DNA of 64,000 bases from Siderastrea siderea (taxonomy: Eukaryota > Cnidaria > Anthozoa > Scleractinia > Rhizangiidae), in NCBI GenBank assembly GCA_964030785.1, contig OZ034970.1, positions 34,406,943-34,470,942 on the forward strand, in the 5' to 3' direction. Below, piece after piece: positions 41,554 to 62,196 of the stretch; the first letter of the stretch is position 1, and each line of letters begins with the position of its first letter. Made by a program: the position numbers and the translations under genes. The notes under the pieces were generated by a model that was given only the letters and a program-made list of their open reading frames with translations, was not told the DNA's origin and did not search any database.

Positions 41554-43688
41554 TGGGCAAGGCCCGAGTAACTCCACTGAAACCTGTTACGATCCCCCGA
41601 CTCGAACTGACGGCAGCCCTGCTCTCAGTAAGGATCAGCGCCTCATTGCGAGAAGAGCTTGAGTACGACCAGATTGCAGAGGTGTTTTACACAGATAGCC
41701 AAGTCGTCCTCGGCTACATCAAGAACGACGCCCGACGCTTTCACGTCTTCGTGGCCAATAGGGTGCAACAAATTCGAGACAACAGCACCCCCGATCAGTG
41801 GAAATACATCGAGACCAAAGAGAATCCCGCGGACGAATCCTCGCGTGGTCTTTTCCCTCGAGACCTGATCGACTCCCGATGGCTCAACGGACCACCTTTC
41901 TTATGGCAACGAGAGCTTCCGAACAGGAATGACGATGTAAATCTTGACATCTCTCCAGATGATCCAGAGGTCAAGAAAGTTCAAGTTCTCGCTACCGGAG
42001 CTCGACATGAAAGGATGGCAACCATTTCCGAACGCTTGGAGTACTTCTCCGATTGGCACAGGGCCAAGAGAGCTGTCGCTGCATGTATGAAGTTCAAAGC
42101 ATCACTTCAACAAAGTCCCAAGAAACCGCTACATGCAGCAAAGAAAACGAGCAAAGAGAAAGACATTTCGACATACAGATCGCCGTCGGTGGATGAAATG
42201 CGAAAAGCCGAGCAGGCAATATTAAAGTCACTCCAAGAAGAAGTCTTTCCAGAAGAAATCAAGATTCTCAAATCCTTCGGAGTGCAAAACGACGATGCCA
42301 GTAGAGAATTTGCGAAGAGACGTAATTTATCAATGAAGAAGACAAGTTCAATCTATCGACTAGATCCCTTCCTAGACGGAGATGGCGTCTTACGAGTTGG
42401 TGGCCGGATTAGGAACGCCCTGGTATCTTATGAAATCAAGCATCCAGTTATCCTCCCAAGTAAAGGCCACATCACAGCCTTGTTGGTGAGATATCAGCAC
42501 GAGAAGATAAGCCATCAAGGCAGAGGGATGACGCTAAACGACCTGCGGTCACATGGATACTGGGTAATTGGAGGGAGTTCATCGGTGTCCCGATGCATCT
42601 CCAAATGCGTGACTTGCCGAAAACTCCGCGGGGCACTACAAGAGCAGAAGATGGCAAATTTGCCCGAAGACAGACTGGAACCAGCACCGCCCTTTACTCA
42701 CTGCGGAGTCGACTATTTTGGTCCGTGGCTCATTAAGGAAGGCCGTAAGGAGTTGAAGCGTTATGGAGTGTTGTTTACATGTTTGTCAAGCCGTGCAATC
42801 CACCTTGAAGTATCCGCAACCCTAGAAACTGACTCTTTCATAAACGCTTTGCGCCGATTCATCAACCGTCGAGGCCCCGTACGAACGATCAGATGCGATC
42901 AGGGAAGTAACCTTGTTGGTGCCAAGAACGAGTTACAGAAGGCGCTGTCCTCAATGGATCAGACCCGCGTTCGCCATTTCCTTTTGGAACGCAACTGCGA
43001 TTGGATTGAATTCCAGCTAAACGTCCCATCAGCTAGCCACATGGGTGGCGTTTGGGAACGACCGATCAGAACGGCACGCAACGTACTTTCTGTCCTACTA
43101 GACCAATGCGGTAGCCAGCTAAATGACGAATCTCTTCAAACCTTCATGACAGAAGTAGAAGCAGTGGTCAACAGCCGCCCCCTAACTGTCGAGAATTTAA
43201 CGTCACCAGACGCATTGAAACCACTTACTCCCAATCATCTGCTCACAGGAAAGTCAAGAGTCGTTCTACCACCACCTGGAGAATTTCAACGTGCTGATCT
43301 ATATCTTCGAAAGAGATGGAGGCGAGTCCAACACTTGGCCAACGAGTTTTGGGTGCGTTGGAAAAGGGAGTTCCTTCATACCCTTCAACTGCGACAGAAG
43401 TGGATGCGTCCGAGACGTAACCTCCAGCGAGGAGACGTTGTAATCATCAGCAACGACAATCTTCCTCGGAACATGTGGCAGATCGCCCGCGTAGAAGAAG
43501 CTTATGGTGACCCTGATGGTTACGTGCGAAAGGCAAAGCTAGCAGTGGGAGATGCTACTTTAGATGACAAGGGACGCAGAGTCAAGCACATCAGCTACCT
43601 TGAACGACCCGTGCAGAAATTGGTACTTCTTGTACCAAGCAATGACGTGGAGGATTCGGACCGGGGAGTCCCCACCAAGGAGCCTTAA
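41553..43688 (+). CDS. BEL/Pao pol remnant: RNase H end, integrase, DUF5641-like tail
   Basis: 711 residues from an ATG that overlaps the gag stop (TAATG). The homologous frame extends a few codons further upstream (CSFV), so this ATG is probably accidental. Domains: RNase H (TIPRLELTAAL, VFYTDSQVVLGYI, NPADESSRGL, residues 1-125); H2C2 zinc part (HEKISHQGRG to CVTCRK, about 310-355); integrase core with HCGVDYFGPW, IRCDQGSNLVG and HMGGVWERPIRT as the Asp, Asp and Glu sites (380-510); and the C-terminal block with LTPNHLLTGK and RWRRVQHLANEFW. Without protease and RT it cannot be autonomous. Confidence 0.85.
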   Translation: MGKARVTPLKPVTIPRLELTAALLSVRISASLREELEYDQIAEVFYTDSQVVLGYIKNDARRFHVFVANRVQQIRDNSTPDQWKYIETKENPADESSRGLFPRDLIDSRWLNGPPFLWQRELPNRNDDVNLDISPDDPEVKKVQVLATGARHERMATISERLEYFSDWHRAKRAVAACMKFKASLQQSPKKPLHAAKKTSKEKDISTYRSPSVDEMRKAEQAILKSLQEEVFPEEIKILKSFGVQNDDASREFAKRRNLSMKKTSSIYRLDPFLDGDGVLRVGGRIRNALVSYEIKHPVILPSKGHITALLVRYQHEKISHQGRGMTLNDLRSHGYWVIGGSSSVSRCISKCVTCRKLRGALQEQKMANLPEDRLEPAPPFTHCGVDYFGPWLIKEGRKELKRYGVLFTCLSSRAIHLEVSATLETDSFINALRRFINRRGPVRTIRCDQGSNLVGAKNELQKALSSMDQTRVRHFLLERNCDWIEFQLNVPSASHMGGVWERPIRTARNVLSVLLDQCGSQLNDESLQTFMTEVEAVVNSRPLTVENLTSPDALKPLTPNHLLTGKSRVVLPPPGEFQRADLYLRKRWRRVQHLANEFWVRWKREFLHTLQLRQKWMRPRRNLQRGDVVIISNDNLPRNMWQIARVEEAYGDPDGYVRKAKLAVGDATLDDKGRRVKHISYLERPVQKLVLLVPSNDVEDSDRGVPTKEP

Positions 43689-43852
43689 AGATCTAGATAC
43701 CGTACCTTTGGATTTGACCCAAGAATTCGACGAACAATTGTAAACCTATGAACTGGATTTGACTTTATAATTTGATTAGCACTTGGTTAAACACTTGATT
43801 GACTGATTACCTAAGTTTTTATTAAATTGATTAGCGCAATTTAGGGGAGCCA

Positions 43853-44383
43853 TGTAATTGTTGTCGAGTTAAGTATTATTTTCTGTTACGTATTAGTCTT
43901 TGTTTTGTATTAGTGACGCTTCGATATCAAATGTCAGACCTCGTGCGTTGTCGTTTGCGATAAATAGTTTAGACAAGAGAGCTTATTGCGAAGGTTTCTG
44001 CGTTCATCTTGCGACTCATTCAGGCGTTACAGAGAGGACAATCGGTAAGCGATTGTATTATTGTATTGATTTCCTTGTCGTTTTCGTTTCCTGTCACCGA
44101 ATGTTGTACTGTCAGTTTTCCTTGCGCTCGTGTGTATTATAATATGTATTCGTGTTATGCAATAGTTATTTTAGTTTTAGTCTTTTAGTGTCGCTTAGAC
44201 TAGGTTTTTGATTGCATTTTAGGTTGACGGTTTTGGACATCAAATCACGATTCATACGAATAAATCACGTTGGAATCACAGTTGGTCTTTGGTGTTTAAA
44301 ATCAGTATTCCGATCGATGTCCTCGCATTAAAATCTTCGTATCTTTGCGACATTCCGACGTTGTTACGACGCCTGGAGTTATA
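43853..44383 (+). repeat. BEL/Pao 3' LTR
   Basis: 531 bases with the same ends as the 5' copy. It is preceded by the likely polypurine tract TTAGGGGAGCCA at 43841. Confidence 0.9.
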
Positions 44384-44870
44384 CGATGCAAGAAAGGATA
44401 ATAGGACACGACAGAGACATACGGCATGCTCGTACGCAAACCTCCGCAGTTTCGGAGCGCGCTAACGAAACAGGGCATCTTCCTATTTGGAAAGAAGTTA
44501 AGTTTATTGATCTTTACCCTTACTGGTACACACGTAGGGTCAAAGAGGCTATCCATGTAAGACTTCATCCTAATAACATCAATAGAGATAGTGGAATCGA
44601 AATTCCTGAAGCTTGGATACCTACGATCAAAAAGCACAACAGCCGGTCAACCACAAAGCGGACCTTTGAGGGAACAACATCTAAAAGTCGGAATAATAAT
44701 GAGGATCGAAATGCACCAATAGCAGCGAACCAACATGCTACAAATAGCGACGCGTAAACAATCGACCTCATCGCCTGATGAAGACTAGCAGTATTGCAGT
44801 CGAAACGTCGCGACCAACAACTCAAAGTGATTCCACCGTGAGACAAAGGAATAAACGTTCATCTTTCCTA
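44384..44870 (+). pseudogene. Penelope-like GIY-YIG C-terminus and 3' tail
   Basis: This continues the fragment at 38619-38678 after the BEL/Pao insertion, beginning with the repeated CGATG. It reads MQERIIGHDRDIRHA, QTSAVSERANETGH, KEAIHVRLHPNNINRDSG and ends IKKHN before a basic tail to TAA at 44757. The 3' region has a hammerhead-type core. It is 5' truncated: no reverse transcriptase remains. Reading frame is open to the end, so the copy was little damaged before BEL/Pao arrived. Confidence 0.8.
44775..44813 (+). ncRNA. Hammerhead ribozyme motif in Penelope tail
   Basis: CTGATGA (44775-44781), helix II GACT-A-GCA / TGC-AGTC with loop GTAT, GAAA (44802-44805), then a GTCGCGAC palindrome for helix III. 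The minus-strand arm has the same motif split by a MITE at the CTA in helix II. Confidence 0.6.
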
Positions 44871-44959
44871 TCTTCCACCACGATGAACAGTGAGCACATC
44901 TTAACGTTTTTTTTATGTTTTCATATTGGTCTATTTGGGTAGTTGATTTAGGCACCTAC

Positions 44960-45193
44960 ATTTGTTTCAGTTGCTATGACTTCTGAACGGGCATAAGAAC
45001 CAGCTGAAGTTGTAGGGCCTTTTGATTCCTTGTAGGAACACAGCGATAGTCCACCAGACCCAGAACCACGAGTAGGACCCTGGGTACCATTGTATCTAGG
45101 CGGTCCAGGAACACCAGGAGGGCCCCAGGTCCCATTGTATCCAGAACGACCAGGTATGCCTGCATGTCCTTACATCTTACTAATTCTGATTAC
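44960..45193 (-). pseudogene. Gene B collagen exon with internal stop
   Basis: 234 bases, acceptor TTCTTAG, donor GTAGGT. In the family frame it reads VIRISKM, stop (TAA where gene A has CAA), then GIPGRSGYNGTWGPPG and later GLSLCSYKES and ATETN. Triplet regularity is partly lost (PPRYNG, PTRGSG). Confidence 0.75.
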
Positions 45194-45612
45194 CTAAGAA
45201 ATACGTTATAGTTGCTTATTGAAAACTACCTTTTGGATAAGGTTTCCGTAGCTTACATTGGCTTTCACACATTTGTTTGGGAGAAGGACAATTTATGTTC
45301 ACTTTTGCAAGGCACGAGAAAAACTGTATGCTCAGCGTCCTCAATATATTTTGTGTGGTCAGATTTAAATGTTGATGTTGTTACACATAAACATATAAAC
45401 GAAATACGCGAGGAGGGCCCTAGAAACAAGATTGGAGCCGTTTTTGCCTCGCCTTCGAGCCATGAAGACGGAGCAAGACTAAAATAGACTCGCGGCTTAA
45501 ACGAAGTGATTACGGGTTCAGCGCAATAAGCCTTGGAACAAGGCTTAAAGAAACCTCTGTGCGTCTCAACCTACACTAAAAGGCAGGAATTTCCTTGTTT
45601 CTATCACATGGA

Positions 45613-45674
<62 letters not shown>
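45613..45674. repeat. (GATA)n microsatellite, LINE tail
   Basis: Fifteen or so GATA units. It lies directly at the 3' end of the minus-strand LINE fragment and is probably its tail. Confidence 0.9.
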
Positions 45675-46587
45675 TGATAGTTTATTAAAAATTACATCGC
45701 AGCCGCCAGGCTGAATTACGTAATTATTTACAAGTCAATAAAAAAGATCTATAAGACTACGATAATATTAATAGACATAATCTAATTTTAAAAGGATAAT
45801 AGTAACAGTGTTTCTAACCATAGAATATAAATATTGAAAAAAAAGAACTATATACATAACCATTAAAATATATCACTATAGTACAAAGCTTTAAAAAGGT
45901 ATAAAATGTAGTAGGCAACTACAACGTTGCCTGTGCCGCGCAAAACGGTATGAACTATTTGAGATACCTTTTGGTATTGATCTGAGGAAGCTGATATTTT
46001 CTAGCTGTTCTAAAATTGTAGCAGGACGTATTAGGTTCCGGTAAAAGGTGGCGAAGTTTGTGTTGACTATCTTCCTCTATTGAGCTAAACAGCTTCATAC
46101 ACAGTTCCTTTCTCCTCGCACAAAGGGTTGTTAGCCGTGCGCTCTCTAATGCTTCATTATAGTGTAGATCTGGGAAGATGATTCTCAGGGCACGTTTTTG
46201 GATCCTCTCGATATCATCGGACAAATACTGTGGTAGGCTTGAGTGGAAAGTCTGGCAAGCGTATTCTAAGATGGACCTTATACATGTGCAATAACACTGG
46301 ATTAAAGATTTCACATCTAGATCAGCGCGCTTAAGCAGCCTTAATAAATAAAGACGCTTGGAAACTTTTAATACTACGTTGTTAACATGCGCATTCCATT
46401 TGAGATCGTCAGTTACTGTTACACCTAGTATTTTTGCTGAGCTTACAAGCTCAAAAAATTGCTCATTTGCTATCACAAGGTCTACATCACTCTTTTGCTT
46501 TGAAAAATTTATCCTTAATTCTTTACACTTTGTGGCATTTAGCTGAAACATGTTGTTACTCGACCAATCCGCTACCTGTTGGACCAT
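45675..46587 (-). pseudogene. 5'-truncated CR1/L2-like LINE, reverse transcriptase C-terminus
   Basis: The minus ORF 46587-45955 (210 residues) holds the post-palm region of a non-LTR reverse transcriptase: WSSNNMFQLNATKCKEL, AKILGVTVTDDLKWNAHV, SKRLYLLRLLKRA, IRSILEYACQTFHSSLP and ERIQKRALRIIFP. The catalytic domain and endonuclease are missing, as expected for 5'-truncated LINE insertions. The 280-base 3' untranslated region runs into a GATA repeat. The ORF is undamaged, so the insertion is fairly young. It sits in a gene B intron. Confidence 0.85.
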
Positions 46588-46829
46588 GTAGTATGTATAT
46601 GGACCAATAAGGTCGTAACGACTAACAAAGGTTTCCTTAAAAAATCAAATAAACTCGTGTTTGTTTGGCGGAGGCTAGCATTGCTCAGTATATTTTTGCA
46701 AATAATTTTTCATGCAGTCTTGGTCTTTCCGCATAATTGCTACAGCTCTTTGAAAAGCTACTTTATAGTATGTTGTTTGCGTTTGTCGAAAGTTCGTGTA
46801 CGCAATTTTCCTAAAATTAAAGCTTCATA

Positions 46830-46882
46830 GGTGGGTAGGTAGGTAGGTAGGTAGGTAGGTAGGTAGGTAGGTAGGTAGATAG
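46830..46882. repeat. (GGTA)n microsatellite
   Basis: About thirteen GTAG units, the last ones varied to GATAGGTG. Confidence 0.9.
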
Positions 46883-47057
46883 GTGAAGATGAGATAAACT
46901 AATATTATAAGCCCGGTATAAACGAAGTACGTGTCAACGGCACTGATTTATCGCATGCTCCGTACGTGTACTCCAAATGCGATGCAAGCGCGCTACTTCA
47001 TTGTAGTTACAAGAAATACACTAACTAACATGGTATACCACTCATTATCACACTTAC

Positions 47058-47114
47058 TTCAGTTTTCAGTTGGTCATATTTCTTTGCCAGTTCCTGTAGT
47101 CCTGCTTTAACTTG
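47058..47114 (-). CDS. Gene B coiled-coil exon
   Basis: 57 bases, phase 0, between acceptor TTTTTTAG and donor GTAAGT. It encodes QVKAGLQELAKKYDQLKTE, which aligns with the 18-codon exon of gene C at 55063-55116. Confidence 0.65.
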
Positions 47115-48067
47115 CTAAAAAATAGTTTTGACATAATTAACCCTGGTTTATTCTTAAACGTTCTGCTAAAAGATGTTTGCAGTTTATCATTTTGTTTCAA
47201 TAATCACGACGATTTCAGAGTCTCGAAGCCGAAAGTAAGGTTTAGTTATAGGGTAAGGTTTGTTAGCGTCATTTCTTGCTTCTAGCTGCATAAATCGATA
47301 GAGACAACCGGCATTTTATTAACCAAGGTATGTTTCAGTAAAATAAAGTTCAATCAAGTTGACAAATTAATCGAGCTTTTATCTGGTTTTTTTTTTAATA
47401 ACTGCGAGGATCTTCTTTACATTTAATTAATCGAGCTTTGTTTACAATTGTACTTAATATATAAAAGATATTGGTCTTTTTGCGAAATATTCAGATTTAT
47501 AATTGCCTCACAACCACGTTGGTGTCTGTTGCGTTGTAAGTTTCAGTTTTTGTTTTGTTTTGTATCTTAACGTTTTGTTCATCAGTTGAATTTCACGTTG
47601 CACAACGAAGTCAAGACTATTTTACGTAGAGAAGTTGAATAGATAGACTTGTTAACTATTAAGACTAAGTTGTAGTTATCAAAATGCAATCTCGAAAACT
47701 GGAGGTTACAGTGCTGCTGTAGAAGGTTTTTGCAATACACACCCCATTCACACCATAGGTTTGTTTTTGCAGATGTGTAAACTGTGTATTTTATGTATAT
47801 TTTGTGTATGCATGTGTATATTTAAATCAGTCAAAATAACGAGTTCAGATTGGCACTTAGCGGGTTGTGGCTGGGTTGTCTGTTTAAATCTGGTTTTTCG
47901 ACCACTTTCAGACGCAGGTTCGGACGTAGTAAGAGTAGCCTTTAAACATTTTTGTGACCATCAAATTTCGTCACAAATTTTTCAAAGAGCTAAATTGAGT
48001 TCGAGGACGACTACCAAGATAACTCGGGGGCTCAATAAACGAATTATTTGCAAAACTGTGTCTTTAC

Positions 48068-48159
48068 CGAATTTTCTTTAGATACGTTCTCTGTGAGGTC
48101 TTGTACGTTCTTTGAAAGTTCCGTGTACGCAGCAGTACAGGGAGTTGAAGTGACACATG
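48068..48159 (-). CDS. Gene B exon 2
   Basis: 92 bases, acceptor TTTTATAG, donor GTAAAG. It reads CVTSTPCTAAYTELSKN then VQDLTENVSKENS, closely matching gene C exon 2 (STPCNEYAKLSKNVQELKK). It starts in phase 1 and ends in phase 0. Confidence 0.7.
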
Positions 48160-48570
48160 CTATAAAAGAAATGACAAAATTGTATCAGAAAGGAGGTTTG
48201 TACACTGTTTGAGATTTGTTAATGGATAGTAGTGTAGTGGATAAAGATAAAATTTCCTAAACGTGGGTGTGAGCCAAGGAGTTTTGAATAAGGTTTGACA
48301 GTATACCGTTTTGCATGTCTGCTAGCACTGAGACTCGCTCTAGAAAACAAGTTGACTGCTTAGTTTTTTCTTTGAATCAAACAAAGCTGAATTTAGCTCC
48401 AAAAGCTGCCTGCACCTCAAAAAAAACAAAAAAAACAAAACAAAAAAAAAAACAAAAACGACTTATCGAGTACGACGTCTATGAAGGAGACAAATAACAG
48501 CCAAAACAACCAATCAGGATTTGCTTGACTAAAAGGTGAATTCCTCTAAGATTGCCAGAACCTCGGTCAA

Positions 48571-48939
48571 TAGGGAGTTTAAGCAACCACGACGGCGACG
48601 ACAACGACAACGTGAAAAAACAATAGGCGTTAATGATCAAAACAATGGTTCTGCACGTGCGTTCTACATTTTAGTACATTTCTTTGCCGTCCTCTGCAAA
48701 GCAATAACGTGAAATGGTTAGTTTTAAGGTTTAGGTAGAACGGGAACACACGACGGTGAATTTTTATTTCTCTTACTGAACTTGAGCGCCGTCCCTACGA
48801 AATCAGCTCCCAGATAGTTCGGCCACATTAGACTATTCACACGAGTTGGAATAATTGAGAAGTAGAATAAAAGAACCGAAATACACAAATTAAATGACGT
48901 TCTCCTTTGCGTTGCCGTCGTCGTTGCTTAAAGTCCCTA
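48571..48939. repeat. TA-flanked MITE with GGGAGTTTAAGCAAC ends
   Basis: Left TAGGGAGTTTAAGCAACCA and right, reversed, TAGGGACTTTAAGCAACGA. The sub-terminal ACGACGGC also pairs. A TA at both ends fits a Tc1/mariner-type target. There is no ORF inside. Confidence 0.75.
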
Positions 48940-49384
48940 ATGTTTCATGCAGACGATCATACCAGAAATCCTAGAATCATAAGTCCGACTTTCACTATGA
49001 GCAGTCAGTGTGAAGGCATACATTTCAACTATTTGAGCGTAAGATTTTCAGATCAGCCCACCTAGTATATTGTCCGTTTGCAAAGAACAACAGGGCGACA
49101 CAGTTAACTTCCTTCTTTGTTTCTTTTTTCCCCTTCGTATCCAGCACAACCATAAGCAGAGAATTTGATAGCTAATTTTGAATTAGTAAAATCAGAGTTT
49201 TGCGAAATCGATTAAGATATGCGATCCTCAGATAATTGGCGGGCCAATATGGCTTTTTTTGTGGTCAGAGGTCTTAAGAGAGCCCGAAGCATTGCCGTTT
49301 AATGAAGGAGATTGGATTTTATTTCAATCTGACGGTAACGAGGTTTTCACTGTTGATAATGTGTCACCAGCATGGCAAATCCTA

Positions 49385-49622
49385 GATTTTCCTGCTATAA
49401 TCAAGCTATTATGTTATACACGAGTAAACTTGAACGCTTGATTAACTGCTTACCTTGCACTGCAGAGCAATCTGTAGAAGCCGTTGGAGGGCTTCGAGCG
49501 CTGGATTTTCATGCTATAATCAAGCTATTATGTTATACACGAGTAAACTTGAACGCTTGATTAACTGCTTACCTTGCACTGCAGGGCAATCTGTAGAAGC
49601 CGTTGGAGGGCTTCGAGCGTTA
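49385..49622. repeat. 119-bp tandem duplication covering the gene B exon 1 donor
   Basis: Two nearly identical units (about 49385-49503 and 49504-49622), offset by 119 bases. Both contain the exon 1 end, the donor GTAAGC (minus) and CTATAATCAAGCTATTATG of the intron. A partial second exon end with its own donor at 49453-49449 results. Confidence 0.85.
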
Positions 49623-49910
49623 TCGTTAAAGCCAAAACTAAAGTGGCAGCAGCGGTCAGAAAGGATATCGCAACAAGAGTGATAATAGCGTACAACAGTC
49701 GTTGGACCATCACCGCATCTGATTGGAAGGAACTTACAGGTTCCGTTGACTCATGTCTTGTATTGTCAGCTCCTTGCTTTTCAAAGGTCGTTTGTTTTAT
49801 TGGAGAGGGCAAGCTTTCTTCAACGACGTCGTCATAAATGCCAGCGTAAGATGCTTTTTTGGATTCCATCTCCAAATAAGTGTTTTCTTCGCCAGCTTTG
49901 TGTTATCCAT
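49573..49910 (-). pseudogene. Gene B exon 1 with frameshifts
   Basis: It matches exon 1 of genes A and [28 protein letters not shown] (transmembrane helix). The ATG at 49910 corresponds to the family start, but the frame is lost before EMESKK. The 3' part (TASTDCPAVQ) is in yet another frame. The donor is GTAAGC at 49572. Confidence 0.7.
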
Positions 49911-52756
49911 TTTGAACTAAAGATGATGCGGTGGTTCGGGCAGTATGTTGGTTGACTGTTTCCTTTCTTTACTACTTGAAAGCAGCCTTGAGCGTAAGAA
50001 AGTGCAAGTGCAACAGTTTAACATGATTTTGTCATGTGATGCTGTTATGTTTTGACCTCCAGTGTTATTCTCAACATCTGAAACTGACGTCTGCGTAACT
50101 TAATGATTTCAGTTCCAACACGATAAGACGTGTATAATTCTCGAAATGCAGTATATAGGTACAGACATCCATCTCCATAAGGAAGTCACGGAAAAATCTA
50201 TTTATGTTCCTTTCTCTTATCCTAAAATTATGTTCATAAGTGATGGCGAGGAGTATTGCTTTGGATGAGCTTTGTTTGCTGGGATAGAAATAAATGACAC
50301 ATCCTTTTTGAATGAATTTGGCCACTCCTTGACTTGTTTGACTAGGCAAGAATCTCAACACCAGTGTCTCTCTCCAACCGACAGAAGGTAGTTTGCTATC
50401 CTCACATGCTTTATAAAGACCCCACTGTTGTGCCCCCGGATGCAGGGCAGCATGCCCAGGTGCTGGTTACAGATTACTTGATTGCGTCACAGTCACATAA
50501 AACAATTTATTCCTTCTTCGGAATAAATCACCTTTACGTCATGCCTTAATTGAACTTTATAAAATTGCGACTGCGGAGCTGTTCCGTGTTTTGACCAATA
50601 AAAGAACAATATAGTTTTAAAAAACACCTAATCTTGTTGCCCACATTGTATGACTTCTACGTCCACGATAGTAATGCTGGTTTCAAGTTGCATTTGAGCA
50701 AAAAATAATCTTAAATGTCGAGCCAGAAAAATGTTGGTTATTTTACGTTTGATGTCACCTGCAAAGCCTGATACTTTGGTTACGTTTGAAGAAGAGCACG
50801 AAGGAAAAATCGAGACGTGAATGCATTCCAAAGCGTGCATGTTTCAAAATTGTTCGTTTGGATTTTTTATGGGCTAGACTCGACCATCATCTCCGTTCTC
50901 AAAAAGGAACAAGACTTCACGTGAACTGTTATTTTTGAAACATTGGCCTATTACCGACATTATCACTGTTTTTGCATACTAGCATTTTCATATCGCCATT
51001 GGTTACTCGTGCGTTCAAGTCTAGCAGCATTTTTCATCTTTGTGGCTAAATAAAGTAATTCTAAGATGGTAGTGCACCCACTTATAGATGGTCAAGAACA
51101 TCAGCTTTTCTGATGTTTTTCCACAGACAAGTAAATAGGCATCCCCACCCCCGCCCCCGAGGAGCTTTTATTTTTTCTGACTCGTTTGAGGCGATTGCTT
51201 CTTCTAGCGCGCGAACAACCGGAAAAAGCGTGAGAAAAATTGGAAAATAGGTTAGCAATATATATTAGCAGCAACCATTCTTTCGAAGTTTGATTTCTTA
51301 AAAGGACAATCAATGTCTTGATTTTATCGGTTTATACAACAGGTGAGTTGAAAAACAAACTTTTGATCATTAGTCACTTCTCCAAAATTCTAGAACATTT
51401 GGCTGGAATTTGAGAGACCGAGCTAGCGACAGGTGAGGGAAAGACAAAGTAAATTTTGTAGATTTTAGTTGGGTTGCACGTGGATATATCTAAGAATTAA
51501 TGAGGGCTAAAATTCATAAAATTCGTTCCTAATTGAGACAACAGTGCAGTGCGCCAAACTGTTTGTTACATTCCGAGCGCCAAATATTAAATGTCTTGTT
51601 GGCGCAAAACCATCTCTGCTTAAGTTCTGTTTCTGAGTTTAATTTATTTCAGTTAAGAAAGGCGACGGTCGCAGTTTTAAATAGTGTACGGGATACGCGT
51701 TCTTCGGATCAGTCGTATGTAATTGATAGGACAAGAAAAATGCCAAAAGATAAGAAATGTATATAATCACTGGTACGACTGTCCGTTCAGATTAATCTCC
51801 TTGAATAGTTTTGCAAAACGCACTCGCCATCAAAAGTATTCATTTATTCTTTCATGATTTAGTAGCACAGGTAAAGCTGGTTTCTCAATGGGCTAACGAT
51901 AGATTCTTAGCAAATATAAACTAAGAAGGTTCTTTAAGAAAGGACTTATTAAACGAAAAACGATTTGCACAAAAGCCTTATGAAAGCTAGCAGTAATTAG
52001 TCCAAAAGTCACGATTTTCATCTAGTGTCACTACAGCGTGAGACAGACCCATGATAAGGCACTTTATGCCTGCATAGCAAGCGTTTCCGTAGGCCCCCCC
52101 GCAGGTTTGAAGCATTTGTCGCATTTGTCGCGCTCGCCCCGATTTTAGCGCCCCCCAGAAAGCGAAAAATGCCAATGCCTCGAACGGAAACGTTTGCTAC
52201 GCAAACTACAGCCATATTTGCTCCACTGTCTTCTTTGGTTGTTAATATTCACATACTTTCTGTCTAAACAGCAACATCTAACTATAACAAGATAGGATTT
52301 GCAATGAAATTGGTATATGATGGCCGAAAGTGGCATATGTCAGCTGTGTTAATACGAGTCATATAAATCGTACAACCGCTGTTATCTCCCTACAGCTTGT
52401 TCAAAGCTTTTAACTGCAAACGTACTTAACTATACAACGTACTCAATCAAAATTCTTATTTTCCGAAGTATAAAAGCAGTGCAAATAGTTTATGGGACTT
52501 TAGTCTGTGTATGGACAATCACTTGTTTTAAACACCCAATGACGGCGTGGAGTTTTTGTGTTACCTAGGCTTTCCTCAGTTTGAGCCTTGCTTGTAAGGC
52601 ATATTTGTCCACTTCAGGAGGCATTATCACTATTAAACGTGAATTTTACATTGAAGAATAAAAAAGTAAGATCTTTTAATAAACATCTGGTGTTTAACTT
52701 TTTCATTTTCAGACTATATAAAATTATATACATATAGGATTCTTCCCTTTTGGCCT
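49911..52756. other. Gene B upstream / gene C downstream, no gene recognised
   Basis: It contains TTGTCATGTGATGCT near 50030, shared with the upstream region of gene A. Short ORFs only. A scrap reading TTTGTCGCATTTGTCGCGC lies near 52115. Nothing else can be named. Confidence 0.4.

Positions 52757-62196
<9,440 letters not shown>

Larger units (their letters stand above)
38679..44383 (+). mobile_element. BEL/Pao LTR retrotransposon, internally deleted
   Basis: A complete element of 5.7 kb bounded by LTRs of 528 and 531 bases and a 5-bp target duplication CGATG (38674-38678 and 44384-44388). The order is gag, then RNase H end, integrase, DUF5641-like tail. Protease and the reverse transcriptase palm are absent. 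A purine tract (AGGGGAG) lies just before the 3' LTR. The primer binding site was not identified. The element sits inside a Penelope copy. Confidence 0.9.
36200..49910 (-). pseudogene. Gene B: collagen-like type II membrane gene, broken
   Basis: Minus-strand exons corresponding to gene C are 49910-49573, 48159-48068, 47114-47058, 45193-44960 and 36370-36200. Breaks: within the first ten codons of exon 1 the frame slips, so the tail EMESKK with IYDDV is in another frame from the ATG. Near the exon 1 end the frame slips again. The collagen exon carries TAA at 45172-45170. The exon total (892 bases) is not a multiple of three. The last exon is intact ([18 protein letters not shown]). Its final intron of about 8.6 kb holds the Penelope/BEL nest, and the next intron a CR1-like LINE. 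A functional short product from the internal ATG at 49875 is possible but unlikely. Confidence 0.7.

Noticed and set aside
44302..44637. 111-codon minus ORF opposite the Penelope fragment
   Set aside because: Shadow of the plus-strand GIY-YIG coding sequence and the LTR end.
45613..46882. CRISPR-like regular repeats
   Set aside because: The regular units are simple GATA and GGTA microsatellites without spacers; the DNA is eukaryotic.
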